This document shows positions 7,826-16,222 of a stretch of DNA of 39,414 nt, piece by piece. Positions within the stretch are counted from its first letter, which is position 1. The number at the start of each line of letters is the position of its first letter. The notes below the pieces were generated by a model. That model saw only the letters and a list, made by a program, of their open reading frames with translations. It had not been told where the DNA came from and made no database searches. The translations under genes and the position numbers were made by a program. This stretch comes from Lachnoclostridium sp. UBA7122 (GTDB taxonomy: Bacteria; Bacillota; Clostridia; Lachnospirales; Lachnospiraceae), in assembly GCA_002493085.1 (NCBI GenBank), contig DKXQ01000232.1, forward strand, positions 1 through 39,414. Reading direction: 5' to 3'.

Positions 7826-8551
7826 ATGATTAAAGCCGCAATATGTGAAGATAGTGAACTTGACAGGGATATACTTAAAAAGATTATCGGGTTTCTTTTG
7901 GAAGAGATAGGACTGGCATATGATATTGTTTTATATTCTAATGGCCAGGAGCTTGTTTCAGGTTATAAAAACTATCCAGTTGACATTATTTTTCTTGATA
8001 TTCTTATGGATGATATAGATGGAATTGAAACGGGCAGACTTATCAGGGAAATGGATGAGAATGTAGAAATAGTATATTGTACATCAAGTAAAGAATTTGC
8101 CATTGCTGCATATGATGTACATGCAATGGCTTATCTGCTTAAACCATATGAAACTTTACGTATACAGTCAGTAGTTGATTATTATCTGCAAAAGCATCCA
8201 CAAAACAACCGTAATTTCATTGAAGTAAAATCTAAACGCAAGCCAATTATCATCCCTTATAAAGATATTATACATATGGAATCTGACAATAAAGTTGTCT
8301 ATATACATACTACAACGCAAGGCGCTGTCAAAGTATATAACAAGCTTGATTCATTTGAACATGAGCTTTCTGACAGCAGGTTTTTAAGGTGTCACCAGAG
8401 TTATTTGATAAACATGCAGTATGTTACATATGTTGCTGATTCAGATTTCATTATGTCAGATGACAAAATGATACCTATACGTAAAAGTGGCAGAAAGCTT
8501 ATTGTTAAAAAGTACGAGGATTATTTAAAAAAATCTTCTTTAAAATATTAA
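7826..8551 (+). CDS. LytTR-family response regulator (orphan)
   Basis: The 241-residue protein has an N-terminal receiver domain (about 1-120) with acidic residues E8/D9, phospho-acceptor D58 in IIFLDILMDD and lysine K106 in YLLKPY. The C-terminal LytTR DNA-binding domain (about 130-235) contains the HMESDNKVVYIHT, FLRCHQSYLINM and IPIRKSGRK blocks. Such AgrA/ComE-type proteins bind paired direct repeats and control virulence, competence, bacteriocin or cell-surface genes. No histidine kinase and no peptide gene lie next to it, so its partner must be elsewhere. The start at MIKAAICEDS is preferred because it begins the receiver fold and has AAAGGA ten bases upstream; an in-frame ATG at 7802 is less likely. 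Confidence 0.9.
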   Translation: MIKAAICEDSELDRDILKKIIGFLLEEIGLAYDIVLYSNGQELVSGYKNYPVDIIFLDILMDDIDGIETGRLIREMDENVEIVYCTSSKEFAIAAYDVHAMAYLLKPYETLRIQSVVDYYLQKHPQNNRNFIEVKSKRKPIIIPYKDIIHMESDNKVVYIHTTTQGAVKVYNKLDSFEHELSDSRFLRCHQSYLINMQYVTYVADSDFIMSDDKMIPIRKSGRKLIVKKYEDYLKKSSLKY

Positions 8552-8574
8552 GATAATAAAATTTTTCTTTGTCT

Positions 8575-8611
8575 GATATTGTCATTCTTATGGCAATATC
8601 TTTTCTTTTTT
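8575..8611 (+). terminator. Rho-independent terminator after the LytTR gene
   Basis: A 10-bp stem with one G-U pair (8575-8584 with 8591-8600, loop TTCTTA) is followed directly by a T-rich tract TTTTCTTTTTT. It lies 24 bases after the stop codon. Confidence 0.8.
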
Positions 8612-8660
8612 ATTTAATTTATTAATTTATCATTAAGGTTATTGAAAAGTCAACACACAT

Positions 8661-8708
8661 TTGTTATCATGTTTATACAAAAATAGTATATTAAAAACTA
8701 TTTTGTAT
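8661..8708 (+). promoter_or_regulatory. Promoter with overlapping long dyad (candidate operator) of the BlaI-type gene
   Basis: TTGTTA (8661-8666) and TAGTAT (8684-8689) are 17 bases apart. A long inverted repeat overlaps the -10: ATACAAAAATAGT (8675-8687) and ACTATTTTGTAT (8697-8708), perfect apart from one missing base. BlaI/MecI/CopY repressors recognise dyads with TACA and TGTA ends, and both ends occur here in the outer arms. A repressor bound here would block the promoter, so self-regulation of the following gene is likely. That role is inference from position and symmetry. Confidence 0.55.
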
Positions 8709-8754
8709 ATGCTGTGTCAGAAGGCTTTTAATAATAGAAAGGAATGATGTATTA

Positions 8755-9132
8755 ATGAAAATTAACGATCTGACAGAAAGTGAAAAGGTAACTATGAAAT
8801 GTGTATGGGATTTAGGTGAGGGCGCAAGGCTTGCGAACATTATGAAGGTTGTGAATGACAAATATAATAAAAACTGGAAGCCACAGACTGTCTCTACATT
8901 TTTAGGAAAGCTTGTAAGAAAGGGATTTATTGAACAATACAGGAATGGAAGATACTTTTATTACCACATACTGGTTTCAAAGCACGATTATAGATGCTAT
9001 ATGCTGCACGAAGATTTAGAATTCTGGAATGATGGCGCAATAGATGAATTTGTAAATGAACTTATGGATGAGAAAACTTTTTCTGGGGAACAGAGAAAGG
9101 AAATAATAGAAAAAATTAAAAATATAGTATAA
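8755..9132 (+). CDS. BlaI/MecI/CopY-family transcriptional repressor
   Basis: The 125-residue protein is a winged-helix repressor of the penicillinase-repressor family (usual length 120-140). The N-terminal pattern LTESEKVTMKCVWDLG is the typical first helix. The recognition region TVSTFLGKLVRKGFIEQYRNGR and wing follow, then a helical dimerisation tail. In resistance operons these proteins are inactivated by a BlaR1/MecR1 membrane protease, but none is encoded nearby; others respond to copper, and no metal-binding Cys pattern is visible. The next gene, 28 bases on, is a TPR lipoprotein, and the two are probably co-transcribed from the dyad-covered promoter. GAAAGGAATG precedes the ATG. Confidence 0.88.
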   Translation: MKINDLTESEKVTMKCVWDLGEGARLANIMKVVNDKYNKNWKPQTVSTFLGKLVRKGFIEQYRNGRYFYYHILVSKHDYRCYMLHEDLEFWNDGAIDEFVNELMDEKTFSGEQRKEIIEKIKNIV

Positions 9133-9160
9133 GGCTGGCATGGAAGGAGTCTTAAAAGCT

Positions 9161-10408
9161 GTGAAAATGTATTATAAAAGAACTATTATTATGATAACAG
9201 TAATAAACTGCGCTATTGTTTTGTGTAGCTGTGGTAAAGCTAATAAAGAGTACAATGAGGCTGTGGAACTGATAGAAGATGGTAAGTATGAAGAGGCAAT
9301 TTTACATCTTGAAACAGCAATTAAAAAAAATGATGAAAGGGCTGAATATTATATAGCATATGGAATGGCACTTAACGCTGCCAGCCGCTATAAAGAGGCT
9401 GTTAAAGAGTTTGGGAAGGCTTACCAGGATACTGATAATGAGATATCTGGACAGAACAATAAAAAGCTTTTTTTTGGGCAGGCTGTTGCATATTATGGCC
9501 TGAATGATTATAATAAAGTGATAGAAGCCTGTGATAAGGCGCTTGCAATAGACCAGTATGGTTATATGGATGAAAAACTTGGAAAGATGAAAGCAGCAGC
9601 GGCCGGGTTTATGGAAAACTTTGACCTGGCACTGGAAACATATAACAGCCTGCTTGAAGATAACAATCTTGCAGATATATATTTTGAAAGGGCAGGGCTT
9701 TATGAGAAGCTTGGGGATATTAAAAAAGCTGCTAAAGATTACGAAAGTGCCATAAAAGCTGATAAGAAGTGCTATGATGCGTACTTTGCACTTTATAACA
9801 TCTATAAAAATGATAAGAAAAATGTTTTTAAAGACAGCAGCAAGCTTGCAGATGATGTTATCTCCCTGATAACAGATGCTAAAATGGAAAGTGCTGACGA
9901 AATACTTCAGCTTGGAAGGGCATATTATTATATGGGAGATTATTCTTCAGCAGTGTCCAGCCTTGAAAAGTCTTTAAAAGGTGGCTGTAATGAAGCACTG
10001 TATTATCTTGGCACAGTAAAAATGGCAGAAAAAAATTATAAAGAAGCATCCAGCAAGTTTAATGAATATATTAGTAAAACTGGAGACACCAGCATCCAGG
10101 GAACTAATGTAGCACAGGCATATAACCAGCTTGCAGGATGTTATATACTGCTTGGGGATTACGAAAATGCAGAAAGTTATATAAATAAAGGCATTGCACT
10201 GGGAACTACATCTGCAAGGCGCACACTTATTAAAAACAGGGTAATTCTTTATGAAAAAACTGCACAGTATAAAAAAGCCAGAAAAGCTGCAAGACAGTAT
10301 CTGAATGAATTCCCGGATGATGATGGCATGAAGAAAGAACTTTTATTTATTAATACCCGGATTAGAACTGTATCATTAGGCAGGGAAGCTGCCAGGGCAT
10401 CAGAATAA
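9161..10408 (+). CDS. TPR-repeat lipoprotein
   Basis: The protein of about 415 residues begins with a basic start, a hydrophobic stretch and the lipobox LCSC with Cys24 as the lipidation site, so it should be anchored on the outer face of the cytoplasmic membrane. The rest consists of tetratricopeptide repeats, visible as repeated YEEAILHLETAIK, YKEAVKEFGKAYQ and YSSAVSSLEKSLK units, about eight to nine copies across 30-400. TPR arrays bind partner proteins, and no enzymatic domain is present. The GTG at 9161 is chosen because AGGAG lies 11 bases upstream; ATG codons at 9140 and 9167 are alternatives. It follows the BlaI-type repressor in the same operon and precedes hflX. Confidence 0.8.
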   Translation: MKMYYKRTIIMITVINCAIVLCSCGKANKEYNEAVELIEDGKYEEAILHLETAIKKNDERAEYYIAYGMALNAASRYKEAVKEFGKAYQDTDNEISGQNNKKLFFGQAVAYYGLNDYNKVIEACDKALAIDQYGYMDEKLGKMKAAAAGFMENFDLALETYNSLLEDNNLADIYFERAGLYEKLGDIKKAAKDYESAIKADKKCYDAYFALYNIYKNDKKNVFKDSSKLADDVISLITDAKMESADEILQLGRAYYYMGDYSSAVSSLEKSLKGGCNEALYYLGTVKMAEKNYKEASSKFNEYISKTGDTSIQGTNVAQAYNQLAGCYILLGDYENAESYINKGIALGTTSARRTLIKNRVILYEKTAQYKKARKAARQYLNEFPDDDGMKKELLFINTRIRTVSLGREAARASE

Positions 10409-10424
10409 AAAAGGAGACAGGAAT

Positions 10425-11675
10425 TTGGAAACAAAGGTATTTGATACTGCAAAGGAAAAGGAAAAGATAATACTTATAGCAGTTGAAACGTCAGATGGTG
10501 ATGCTGCTGCCAGGTCGCTTAATGAGTTAGAAGAACTGGGACAGACAGCAGGTGCAGAAACTGTTGCAAAGATTATCCAGAACAGGGAAAAGGCCCATGC
10601 AGGGACATATATTGGAAAAGGCAAGATTGAAGAAGCCAGGAAACTTATAAACAATACAAAGGCAGATACAGTTGTATGCGATGACGAACTGTCACCAGCA
10701 CAGTACCATAATTTAGAAGAGGCGCTTGGAGTAAAAGTAATTGACAGGACTGTGATGATTCTTGATATATTTGCAAAAAGGGCTTCTACAAGTGAAGGAA
10801 AACTTCAGGTAGAACTTGCACAGCTAAGATACCGGGCTTCACATCTTACAGGCGGCAGAAGTGAGCTGTCACGGCTTGGCGGTGGAATTGGCACAAGAGG
10901 TCCTGGTGAACAGAAACTTGAAATGGACAGACGGCTTATAAAAGAAAGGATTACACAAGTACGGAAGGAACTGGACCGTGTAAAACATGTACGGGAACTT
11001 ACACGTAAGAAAAGACATGAAAATCCAATACCAGTAGTAGCTATAGCAGGTTATACTAATGCTGGCAAATCCACGCTTTTAAATAAACTTACAGGAGCAG
11101 GTGTTTTATCAGAAGACAAGCTCTTTGCAACACTTGACCCTGTTACAAGGCGGCTGGAACTAGAAACAGGCGGTGAAATGCTTTTTACTGATACAGTAGG
11201 ATTTATAAGAAAGCTTCCCCACCACCTTATACAAGCATTCCGTGGAACACTTGAAGAAGCAAAATATGCTGATATAATTCTTCATGTTGCAGACTGTTCT
11301 AATCCTGAGATGGATGCACAGATGCATACTGTATATGATACATTTGAAAAGCTTGGAATTAGTGATAAGAAAATTGTCACCGCCTTTAATAAAACAGACC
11401 TGGTGAATGGGGATGTGCAGTTTAAAGATTTAAAAGCAGATAAAACTGTAAAAATTTCTGCCAAAAACGGAACAGGGCTTGACCTTCTGGTTGATACACT
11501 GGCAGAAGTCTTAAAAGAGGGAAAGAAGATAATTGAAAAAATCTTTCCTTACAGCGAAGCATCTAAAGTAAATGAAATACACAAATTTGGACAGATAATG
11601 GAAGAGGAATACCGTGATAACGGTATATATGTAAAGGCAGAAATTCCGTCTGGATATATGTATATGTTTGACTGA
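10425..11675 (+). CDS. hflX: Ribosome-associated GTPase HflX
   Basis: The 416-residue protein is HflX, a GTPase that binds the 50S subunit and splits or rescues stalled ribosomes under stress. The N-terminal HflX domain is intact (AGTYIGKGKIEEA, DDELSPAQ, VIDRTVMILDIFAKRA and the glycine-rich linker RLGGGIGTRGPGE). The G domain has G1 GYTNAGKST at 209-217, G3 DTVGFIRKLP and G4 NKTD. The start is a TTG with AAGGAG eight bases upstream; no ATG gives a complete N-terminus. It lies 16 bases after the TPR lipoprotein gene and may be transcribed with it. Confidence 0.95.
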   Translation: METKVFDTAKEKEKIILIAVETSDGDAAARSLNELEELGQTAGAETVAKIIQNREKAHAGTYIGKGKIEEARKLINNTKADTVVCDDELSPAQYHNLEEALGVKVIDRTVMILDIFAKRASTSEGKLQVELAQLRYRASHLTGGRSELSRLGGGIGTRGPGEQKLEMDRRLIKERITQVRKELDRVKHVRELTRKKRHENPIPVVAIAGYTNAGKSTLLNKLTGAGVLSEDKLFATLDPVTRRLELETGGEMLFTDTVGFIRKLPHHLIQAFRGTLEEAKYADIILHVADCSNPEMDAQMHTVYDTFEKLGISDKKIVTAFNKTDLVNGDVQFKDLKADKTVKISAKNGTGLDLLVDTLAEVLKEGKKIIEKIFPYSEASKVNEIHKFGQIMEEEYRDNGIYVKAEIPSGYMYMFD

Positions 11676-11727
11676 CATTCCAACAGCTAAAACACGAGTC
11701 TTAAAATATCGTTAATAAAAATTTTGG

Positions 11728-11756
11728 TTGACAAATACAGGAAGTAATGATAAACT
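11728..11756 (+). promoter_or_regulatory. Sigma-A promoter of the rplU operon
   Basis: A perfect TTGACA (11728-11733) and TAAACT (11751-11756) are 17 bases apart. Transcription would start near 11763 and produce a leader of nearly 90 bases. Confidence 0.75.
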
Positions 11757-11762
11757 ATCCAG

Positions 11763-11849
11763 GTATGCCGCTTAGTGAGGTTTATTAAGCCCTGTGTCTG
11801 CAGAATACAGGCACCAAAACTAGCGAGTAATGATAAACAGGAGGTGCAA
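11763..11849 (+). promoter_or_regulatory. L21 leader RNA
   Basis: The leader between promoter and rplU is structured. CCTGT and ACAGG form a hairpin at about 11791-11811, and GTTTAT near 11780 can pair with ATAAAC near 11833, just before the AGGAGG, closing the leader. It also holds related segments CTTAGTGAG and CTAGCGAG. Position and size fit the Firmicute L21 leader family, which is presumed to sense L21 or a partner protein. It was not tested against a covariance model. Confidence 0.6.
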
Positions 11850-11850
11850 T

Positions 11851-12156
11851 ATGTACGCAGTTATTGCAACAGGTGGAAAGCAGTACAAAGTATCTGAAGG
11901 CGATATCATTAATGTAGAAAAACTTGCTGCACAGGCAGGTGAAACAGTTACGTTTGATAACGTTGTCGCTGTAAACGATGGAACTATGAAGGCAGGTGCT
12001 GATGTAGCGGATTCAACAGTTACAGCTACTGTAATTAAAGAGGGACGTGCTAAGAAAATTATTGTTTACAGATTTAAGAGAAAAACTGGATACCATAAGA
12101 AAAAAGGCCACAGGCAGAGCTACACACAAGTTAAGATTGAAAAGATTAATGCTTAA
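11851..12156 (+). CDS. rplU: 50S ribosomal protein L21
   Basis: The protein has 101 residues, the normal L21 length. It starts MYAVIATGGKQYKV and ends with the FKRKTGYHKKKGHRQSYTQVKI signature. The ATG at 11851 is preceded by AGGAGGT; the frame stays open a few codons upstream but that is not translated. It is the first gene of rplU-prp-rpmA. Confidence 0.97.
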   Translation: MYAVIATGGKQYKVSEGDIINVEKLAAQAGETVTFDNVVAVNDGTMKAGADVADSTVTATVIKEGRAKKIIVYRFKRKTGYHKKKGHRQSYTQVKIEKINA

Positions 12157-12179
12157 TATGGCACGGCTAAGGTGGCACT

Positions 12180-12521
12180 ATGATAAAGGTTATAGTTTAT
12201 CAGAACCATGATGGAGTGTTTTGCGGTTTCCGTATGAAAGGACATGCCGGTTTTGCAGCATATGGCAGCGATATAGTGTGTTCAGCGGTGTCTGTGCTTG
12301 TTATTAATACAATGAATTCAATAGAACATTTTACTGATGACAGGTTTAAGGGAGCTGTGCACGAAAAAAAAGATGTAGTTTCTTTTGATATAATATCAAG
12401 GCCAGTAAGCGCAGATGCTGCGCTGTTACTTAATTCACTTGTGTTAGGGCTTAACGCAATACAAAGTAAATACGGAAATAAATATATTCAAATCAGAATT
12501 AAAAAGAAGAAGGGAGTGTAA
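12180..12521 (+). CDS. prp: Ribosomal-processing cysteine protease Prp
   Basis: The 113-residue protein (YsxB family) is the cysteine protease that removes the N-terminal extension of ribosomal protein L27 in Firmicutes and relatives. The catalytic pair is in place: His22 in GHAGFA and Cys34 in GSDIVCSAVS, the same positions as in the characterised Staphylococcus enzyme. It sits between rplU and rpmA, as usual, and its substrate is the next gene. Confidence 0.95.
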   Translation: MIKVIVYQNHDGVFCGFRMKGHAGFAAYGSDIVCSAVSVLVINTMNSIEHFTDDRFKGAVHEKKDVVSFDIISRPVSADAALLLNSLVLGLNAIQSKYGNKYIQIRIKKKKGV

Positions 12522-12525
12522 TGAA

Positions 12526-12813
12526 ATGTTAAATATGGACCTTCAATTATTTGCCCATAAAAAAGGAATGGGATCTACTAAGAACGGCAGGGACTCAAAG
12601 TCAAAAAGACTGGGAGCAAAAAGGGCAGATGGACAGTTTGTACTTGCAGGTAATATTATTTACAGACAGCGTGGTACAAAAATCCATCCAGGCGTAAATG
12701 TAGGCCGTGGCGGTGATGATACATTATTTGCTTTAGTAGATGGCGTACTCCGCTTTGAAAGAAAAGGCAGAGACAAGAAACAGGCTTCTGTATATCCGGT
12801 AGAAGCTAAGTAG
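12526..12813 (+). CDS. rpmA: 50S ribosomal protein L27 with Prp-cleaved extension
   Basis: The 95-residue L27 begins MLNMDLQLFA followed by HKKGMGSTKNGRDS. The first ten residues match the Firmicute extension that Prp removes after the FA dipeptide, so mature L27 should start at His11 and place its flexible N-terminus near the peptidyl-transferase centre. The rest is standard (RDSKSKRLGAKRADGQFV, RQRGTKIHPG, VGRGGDDTLFAL). The gene starts four bases after prp, indicating coupled translation. Confidence 0.97.
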   Translation: MLNMDLQLFAHKKGMGSTKNGRDSKSKRLGAKRADGQFVLAGNIIYRQRGTKIHPGVNVGRGGDDTLFALVDGVLRFERKGRDKKQASVYPVEAK

Positions 12814-12864
12814 ATAAGGTTAAATCCGGGGATTTTAGGCATGATTTATGCTAAAAGTAAAAGA

Positions 12865-12884
12865 GGGGCTGTACAAACAGCCCC
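12865..12884 (+). terminator. Terminator or attenuator between rpmA and obgE
   Basis: GGGGCTGT (12865-12872) pairs perfectly with ACAGCCCC (12877-12884), followed by ATTTTATTATA. It lies 52 bases after rpmA and should set ribosomal-protein expression above that of obgE, which may be reached by read-through. Confidence 0.75.
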
Positions 12885-12922
12885 ATTTTATTATAGTTAT
12901 AGATAGAAAGAAGGTGTGCTGG

Positions 12923-14212
12923 ATGTTTGCTGACAGTGCTAAAGTGTATATACGTTCTGGAAAGGGCGGTGACGGCCATGTAAGCTTCAGGCGTGAGCTC
13001 TATGTCGCTGCAGGCGGTCCTGATGGTGGTGATGGTGGAAAAGGCGGAGACCTTATATTTGAGGTTGACCCTGGGCTTAATACATTGAATGATTTCCGCT
13101 ATAAAAGGAAATACTGTGCCGGTGATGGAAAACCTGGTGGCAAAAAGCGCTGCCATGGTGCAGATGGCCAAGACCTTGTAGTAAAAGTACCAGAAGGAAC
13201 TATTATAAAAGAAGCCAGTTCTGGGAAAGTCATAGCAGATATGTCATATGACTGCAAAAGAGAAATAATTTTAAAAGGCGGCAGGGGCGGAAAGGGAAAT
13301 ATGCATTATGCCACACCGGCTATGCAAGTCCCAAAATATGCACAGCCTGGCAAGCCTGGCAGGGAACTGGATATTATACTTGAACTTAAGACAATAGCTG
13401 ATGCAGGGCTTGTAGGCTTTCCAAATGCGGGCAAATCTACATTTTTATCACGTGTAAGCAACGCAAAGCCAAAGATAGCAAACTACCATTTTACTACACT
13501 ACAGCCAGTTCTTGGTGTTGTAGGCCTTGAAGGTACAGATGGGTTTGTTATTGCAGATATACCAGGGCTTATTGAAGGTGCATCAGAAGGAGTGGGGCTT
13601 GGACATGACTTTTTAAAGCATATTGAGCGTACCAGGGTATTTATTCACATGGTTGATGCAGCGTCTACAGAGGGCAGGGACCCACTAAATGATATAAATA
13701 TAATTAATAATGAACTTGCAAAGTACAGCAGTGAACTTGCAGCAAGGCCTCAGGTAATAGCCGCCAATAAAATAGATGTATTTTATGGTACTGAAGAAGA
13801 AACAGTTATTACACTTTTAAAAGAGGAATTTGAACCAAAAGGCATAAAAGTATTTCCAGTATCAGCGGTAAGTGGCAAAGGAGTAAAAGAACTCTTATAT
13901 TATGTAAAAGAACTTCTTGACCAGACTGGCAGGGAACATGTTGTGTTTGAAAAAGAATATATAATTTCTGACGGTTCATTTCCTGATGAGCCATATACTG
14001 TGGAATATAATGAAAAAGATGATATGTATGTAGTAGAAGGCCCACGTATTGAAAGGATGCTTGGCTATACTAACCTTGACTCCGAAAAAGGCTTTATGTT
14101 TTTCCAGAAATTCATGCAGACATCAGGAATTATTGAGGAACTTAAAGCACTTGGTATCAAGGAAGGTGACACTGTTAAAATGTATGGCCTGCAGTTTGAT
14201 TATTATAAATAG
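12923..14212 (+). CDS. obgE: Obg-family GTPase ObgE (CgtA)
   Basis: The 429-residue protein has all three Obg domains. The glycine-rich Obg fold occupies about 1-158 (FADSAKVYIRSGKGGDGHVS start, GGDGGKGGD). The G domain has GFPNAGKST at 165-173, DIPGLIEGASEG and NKID. A C-terminal OCT domain (ISDGSFPDEPYTVEYNEKD onward) is the extra module typical of Firmicutes. Obg acts in 50S maturation and the stringent/stress response, and in Bacillus also in sporulation initiation. The ATG at 12923 has AAGG eight bases upstream and starts the conserved fold; the frame upstream overlaps the terminator and is not part of the protein. Confidence 0.96.
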   Translation: MFADSAKVYIRSGKGGDGHVSFRRELYVAAGGPDGGDGGKGGDLIFEVDPGLNTLNDFRYKRKYCAGDGKPGGKKRCHGADGQDLVVKVPEGTIIKEASSGKVIADMSYDCKREIILKGGRGGKGNMHYATPAMQVPKYAQPGKPGRELDIILELKTIADAGLVGFPNAGKSTFLSRVSNAKPKIANYHFTTLQPVLGVVGLEGTDGFVIADIPGLIEGASEGVGLGHDFLKHIERTRVFIHMVDAASTEGRDPLNDINIINNELAKYSSELAARPQVIAANKIDVFYGTEEETVITLLKEEFEPKGIKVFPVSAVSGKGVKELLYYVKELLDQTGREHVVFEKEYIISDGSFPDEPYTVEYNEKDDMYVVEGPRIERMLGYTNLDSEKGFMFFQKFMQTSGIIEELKALGIKEGDTVKMYGLQFDYYK

Positions 14213-14235
14213 TAACAATAAATTTGAGGTGCTTA

Positions 14236-14811
14236 GTGAAAGAGATTGCGTTAGAAATACTAATATGTATTATTGTAGCTGTTTTAGTAATGATAATACA
14301 TGAACTCGCTAAATCTATAGTATATCTCTGTGTGCGGAAGGCCCAGGGTCAGACAGCAAGCCATAATAACAGTATTCTGGCTATATGGAGATATATTGAC
14401 CCATTAGGAATACTATTGTCAGTAACATGCTTTGTTCCAATTTCAAAGCCCCATTTATTCAGGATAAGGGACAAAAAAACAAATATGATACTTGGCATAA
14501 CAGGTTTTACTGTTTTGCTGTTGTTATTTATATCTAGTCTGGTTATATTAAAAACAGGTGTCTTTGCGATGGGAAAGTTTTTTGCCCTGTTCTGGCAATA
14601 TGTGGCAATGCTTAGTTTTGATATGTTTATTGCAAATATGTTTCCAGTTTCTACATTTGATATAGGCCTTATAATAGCTGGAGTGTCTTCAAGGCACTAT
14701 CTCCAGATTATAAAGGCAGATTCTGTGATAAAACTTATTTTTATATTAACTTTAATATCTGGTCTGATACATTTTGGCTGTATCAGGCTGCTCAGATTGA
14801 TTTTGTGGTAA
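14236..14811 (+). CDS. Degenerate M50 (site-2-protease-like) membrane protein
   Basis: The 191-residue protein has about six hydrophobic helices and resembles the M50 peptidases often found directly upstream of scpA in Clostridia. In those enzymes zinc is held by HExxH in an early helix and an Asp in a late N-x(2)-P-x(4)-DG motif. Here the first motif reads HELAK at 22-26, keeping H and E but with Lys in place of the second His. The second reads FPVSTFDIG, keeping P and D but with the glycine after the Asp changed. Proteolysis is therefore doubtful. A GTG start with GAGGT five bases upstream is used. Family membership is inferred from position, topology and residual motifs. Confidence 0.6.
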   Translation: MKEIALEILICIIVAVLVMIIHELAKSIVYLCVRKAQGQTASHNNSILAIWRYIDPLGILLSVTCFVPISKPHLFRIRDKKTNMILGITGFTVLLLLFISSLVILKTGVFAMGKFFALFWQYVAMLSFDMFIANMFPVSTFDIGLIIAGVSSRHYLQIIKADSVIKLIFILTLISGLIHFGCIRLLRLILW

Positions 14812-14823
14812 AGGATGGCGTGT

Positions 14824-15573
14824 ATGGGAATTCCTGTAAAGCTTGATGTCTTTGATGGTCCTCTTGACTTGCTTTTGCATCTTATAGAAAAAAATAAAAT
14901 CGATATTTTTGATATTCCCATAGTAGAGATAACAGAACAGTATATAGAGATTATCTCACAGATGGAAAAGAAAGATATGGATATTATGAGTGAATTCCTG
15001 GTAATGGCAGCAACACTTCTGAAAATTAAATCAAAAATGCTTCTTCCATCTAAGAAAAATGACGATGGGGAAGAGACAGACCCAAGGGAAGAGCTCGTTG
15101 AAAGGCTGCTTGAATATAAGACTTATAAATATGCAGCATTAGAGCTTAAAGATTTGCAAGTTGATGCAGTTAAACAGTTTTTCAGGAAAAAGGATTTGCC
15201 AGAAGGAATAGAATCATATAAAGAAGAAATTGATATTAAGAAACTTCTGTCAGATGTAACACTAAATAAGCTGCAGACAATTTTTAATAGTGTTATGAAA
15301 AAACAGATTGATAAAACTGACCCTGTAAGGAGCAATTTTGGTAAGATAAAAAAAGAAACAGCCAGCGTTAAAGAACGTATATATTATATTGAAGAATACG
15401 CAGCTTCACATGGCAGATTTAGTTTCAGGGCAATGCTTGAGGGCAATACGGATAAAACTATGGTAATAGTTACATTTTTAGGTGTACTGGAGCTTATGAA
15501 AGCAGGAAGGCTTAAGATAGAGCAGGAAAATATTTTTGACGATATATGGATTACATCTGCTGTATATATCTGA
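14824..15573 (+). CDS. scpA: Segregation and condensation protein A (kleisin)
   Basis: ScpA is the kleisin that bridges SMC heads and binds ScpB in the bacterial condensin complex. The 249-residue protein starts with the typical IPVKLDVFDGPLDLLLHLIE and continues with IEKNKIDIFDIPIVEITEQY in the head-binding helical domain. The C-terminal winged helix (MVIVTFLGVLELMKAGRLKI) is intact. The ATG at 14824 has AAAGGA eight bases upstream; the ATG at 14815 lies on that site and is rejected. It follows the M50-like gene by 12 bases. Confidence 0.95.
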   Translation: MGIPVKLDVFDGPLDLLLHLIEKNKIDIFDIPIVEITEQYIEIISQMEKKDMDIMSEFLVMAATLLKIKSKMLLPSKKNDDGEETDPREELVERLLEYKTYKYAALELKDLQVDAVKQFFRKKDLPEGIESYKEEIDIKKLLSDVTLNKLQTIFNSVMKKQIDKTDPVRSNFGKIKKETASVKERIYYIEEYAASHGRFSFRAMLEGNTDKTMVIVTFLGVLELMKAGRLKIEQENIFDDIWITSAVYI

Positions 15574-15620
15574 CCAGACAGGTATGTAATGGCAAAAGAT
15601 GTTTGTACTGGAGGCTTGAT

Positions 15621-16190
15621 ATGACACTTTCGGAACTGGAAGCAGGGATTGAAGCTATACTTTTTACAATGGGTGAAGCTGTCGGGCTTGACAGGATAGC
15701 AGTGGCAACAGGGCAGGATGAGGGAACATGCAGGCGTGTGATAAGAAATATGATGGATAAATATATGGATGATGGCAGAGGTATACAGATTATAGAATTA
15801 GATGGTGCATACCAGATGTGTACAAAGCCTGAAATGTATGAAACACTTATAAAGATTGCACATGTTCCCAAAAAACATGTGCTTACAGATGTACTTCTGG
15901 AAACTTTGTCAATTATAGCATATAAACAGCCAGTGACAAAAATAGAGATAGAGAATATCCGTGGTGTTAAGTCAGACCATGCAGTCAATAAACTGGTAGA
16001 ATATAACCTTATCTGTGAGGCTGGAAGGCTTGACGCACCAGGCAGGCCTGTGCTTTTTGCAACTACTGAGGAATTTCTAAGAAATTTTGGAATAGAATCA
16101 TTAGATGGCCTTCCTGTTATAAATCCTGATAAAATAGAGGATTTTAAGACAGAGGCAGAGCATGAAATCCAGATGGAACTGGATATATAA
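15621..16190 (+). CDS. scpB: Segregation and condensation protein B
   Basis: The 189-residue protein is ScpB, the dimeric double winged-helix partner of ScpA in SMC condensin. It starts with LSELEAGIEAILFTMGEAV, and the family signature LLETLSIIAYKQPVTKIEIE with IRGVKSDHAVNKLVEYNLI follows in the second winged helix. GGAGG six bases before the ATG fixes the start; the frame extends upstream into scpA but lacks a start site there. It is translated 47 bases after scpA in the same operon. Confidence 0.95.
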   Translation: MTLSELEAGIEAILFTMGEAVGLDRIAVATGQDEGTCRRVIRNMMDKYMDDGRGIQIIELDGAYQMCTKPEMYETLIKIAHVPKKHVLTDVLLETLSIIAYKQPVTKIEIENIRGVKSDHAVNKLVEYNLICEAGRLDAPGRPVLFATTEEFLRNFGIESLDGLPVINPDKIEDFKTEAEHEIQMELDI

Positions 16191-16222
16191 ACGCATATAT
16201 CAACATGTACTGGAGGAAGGAT

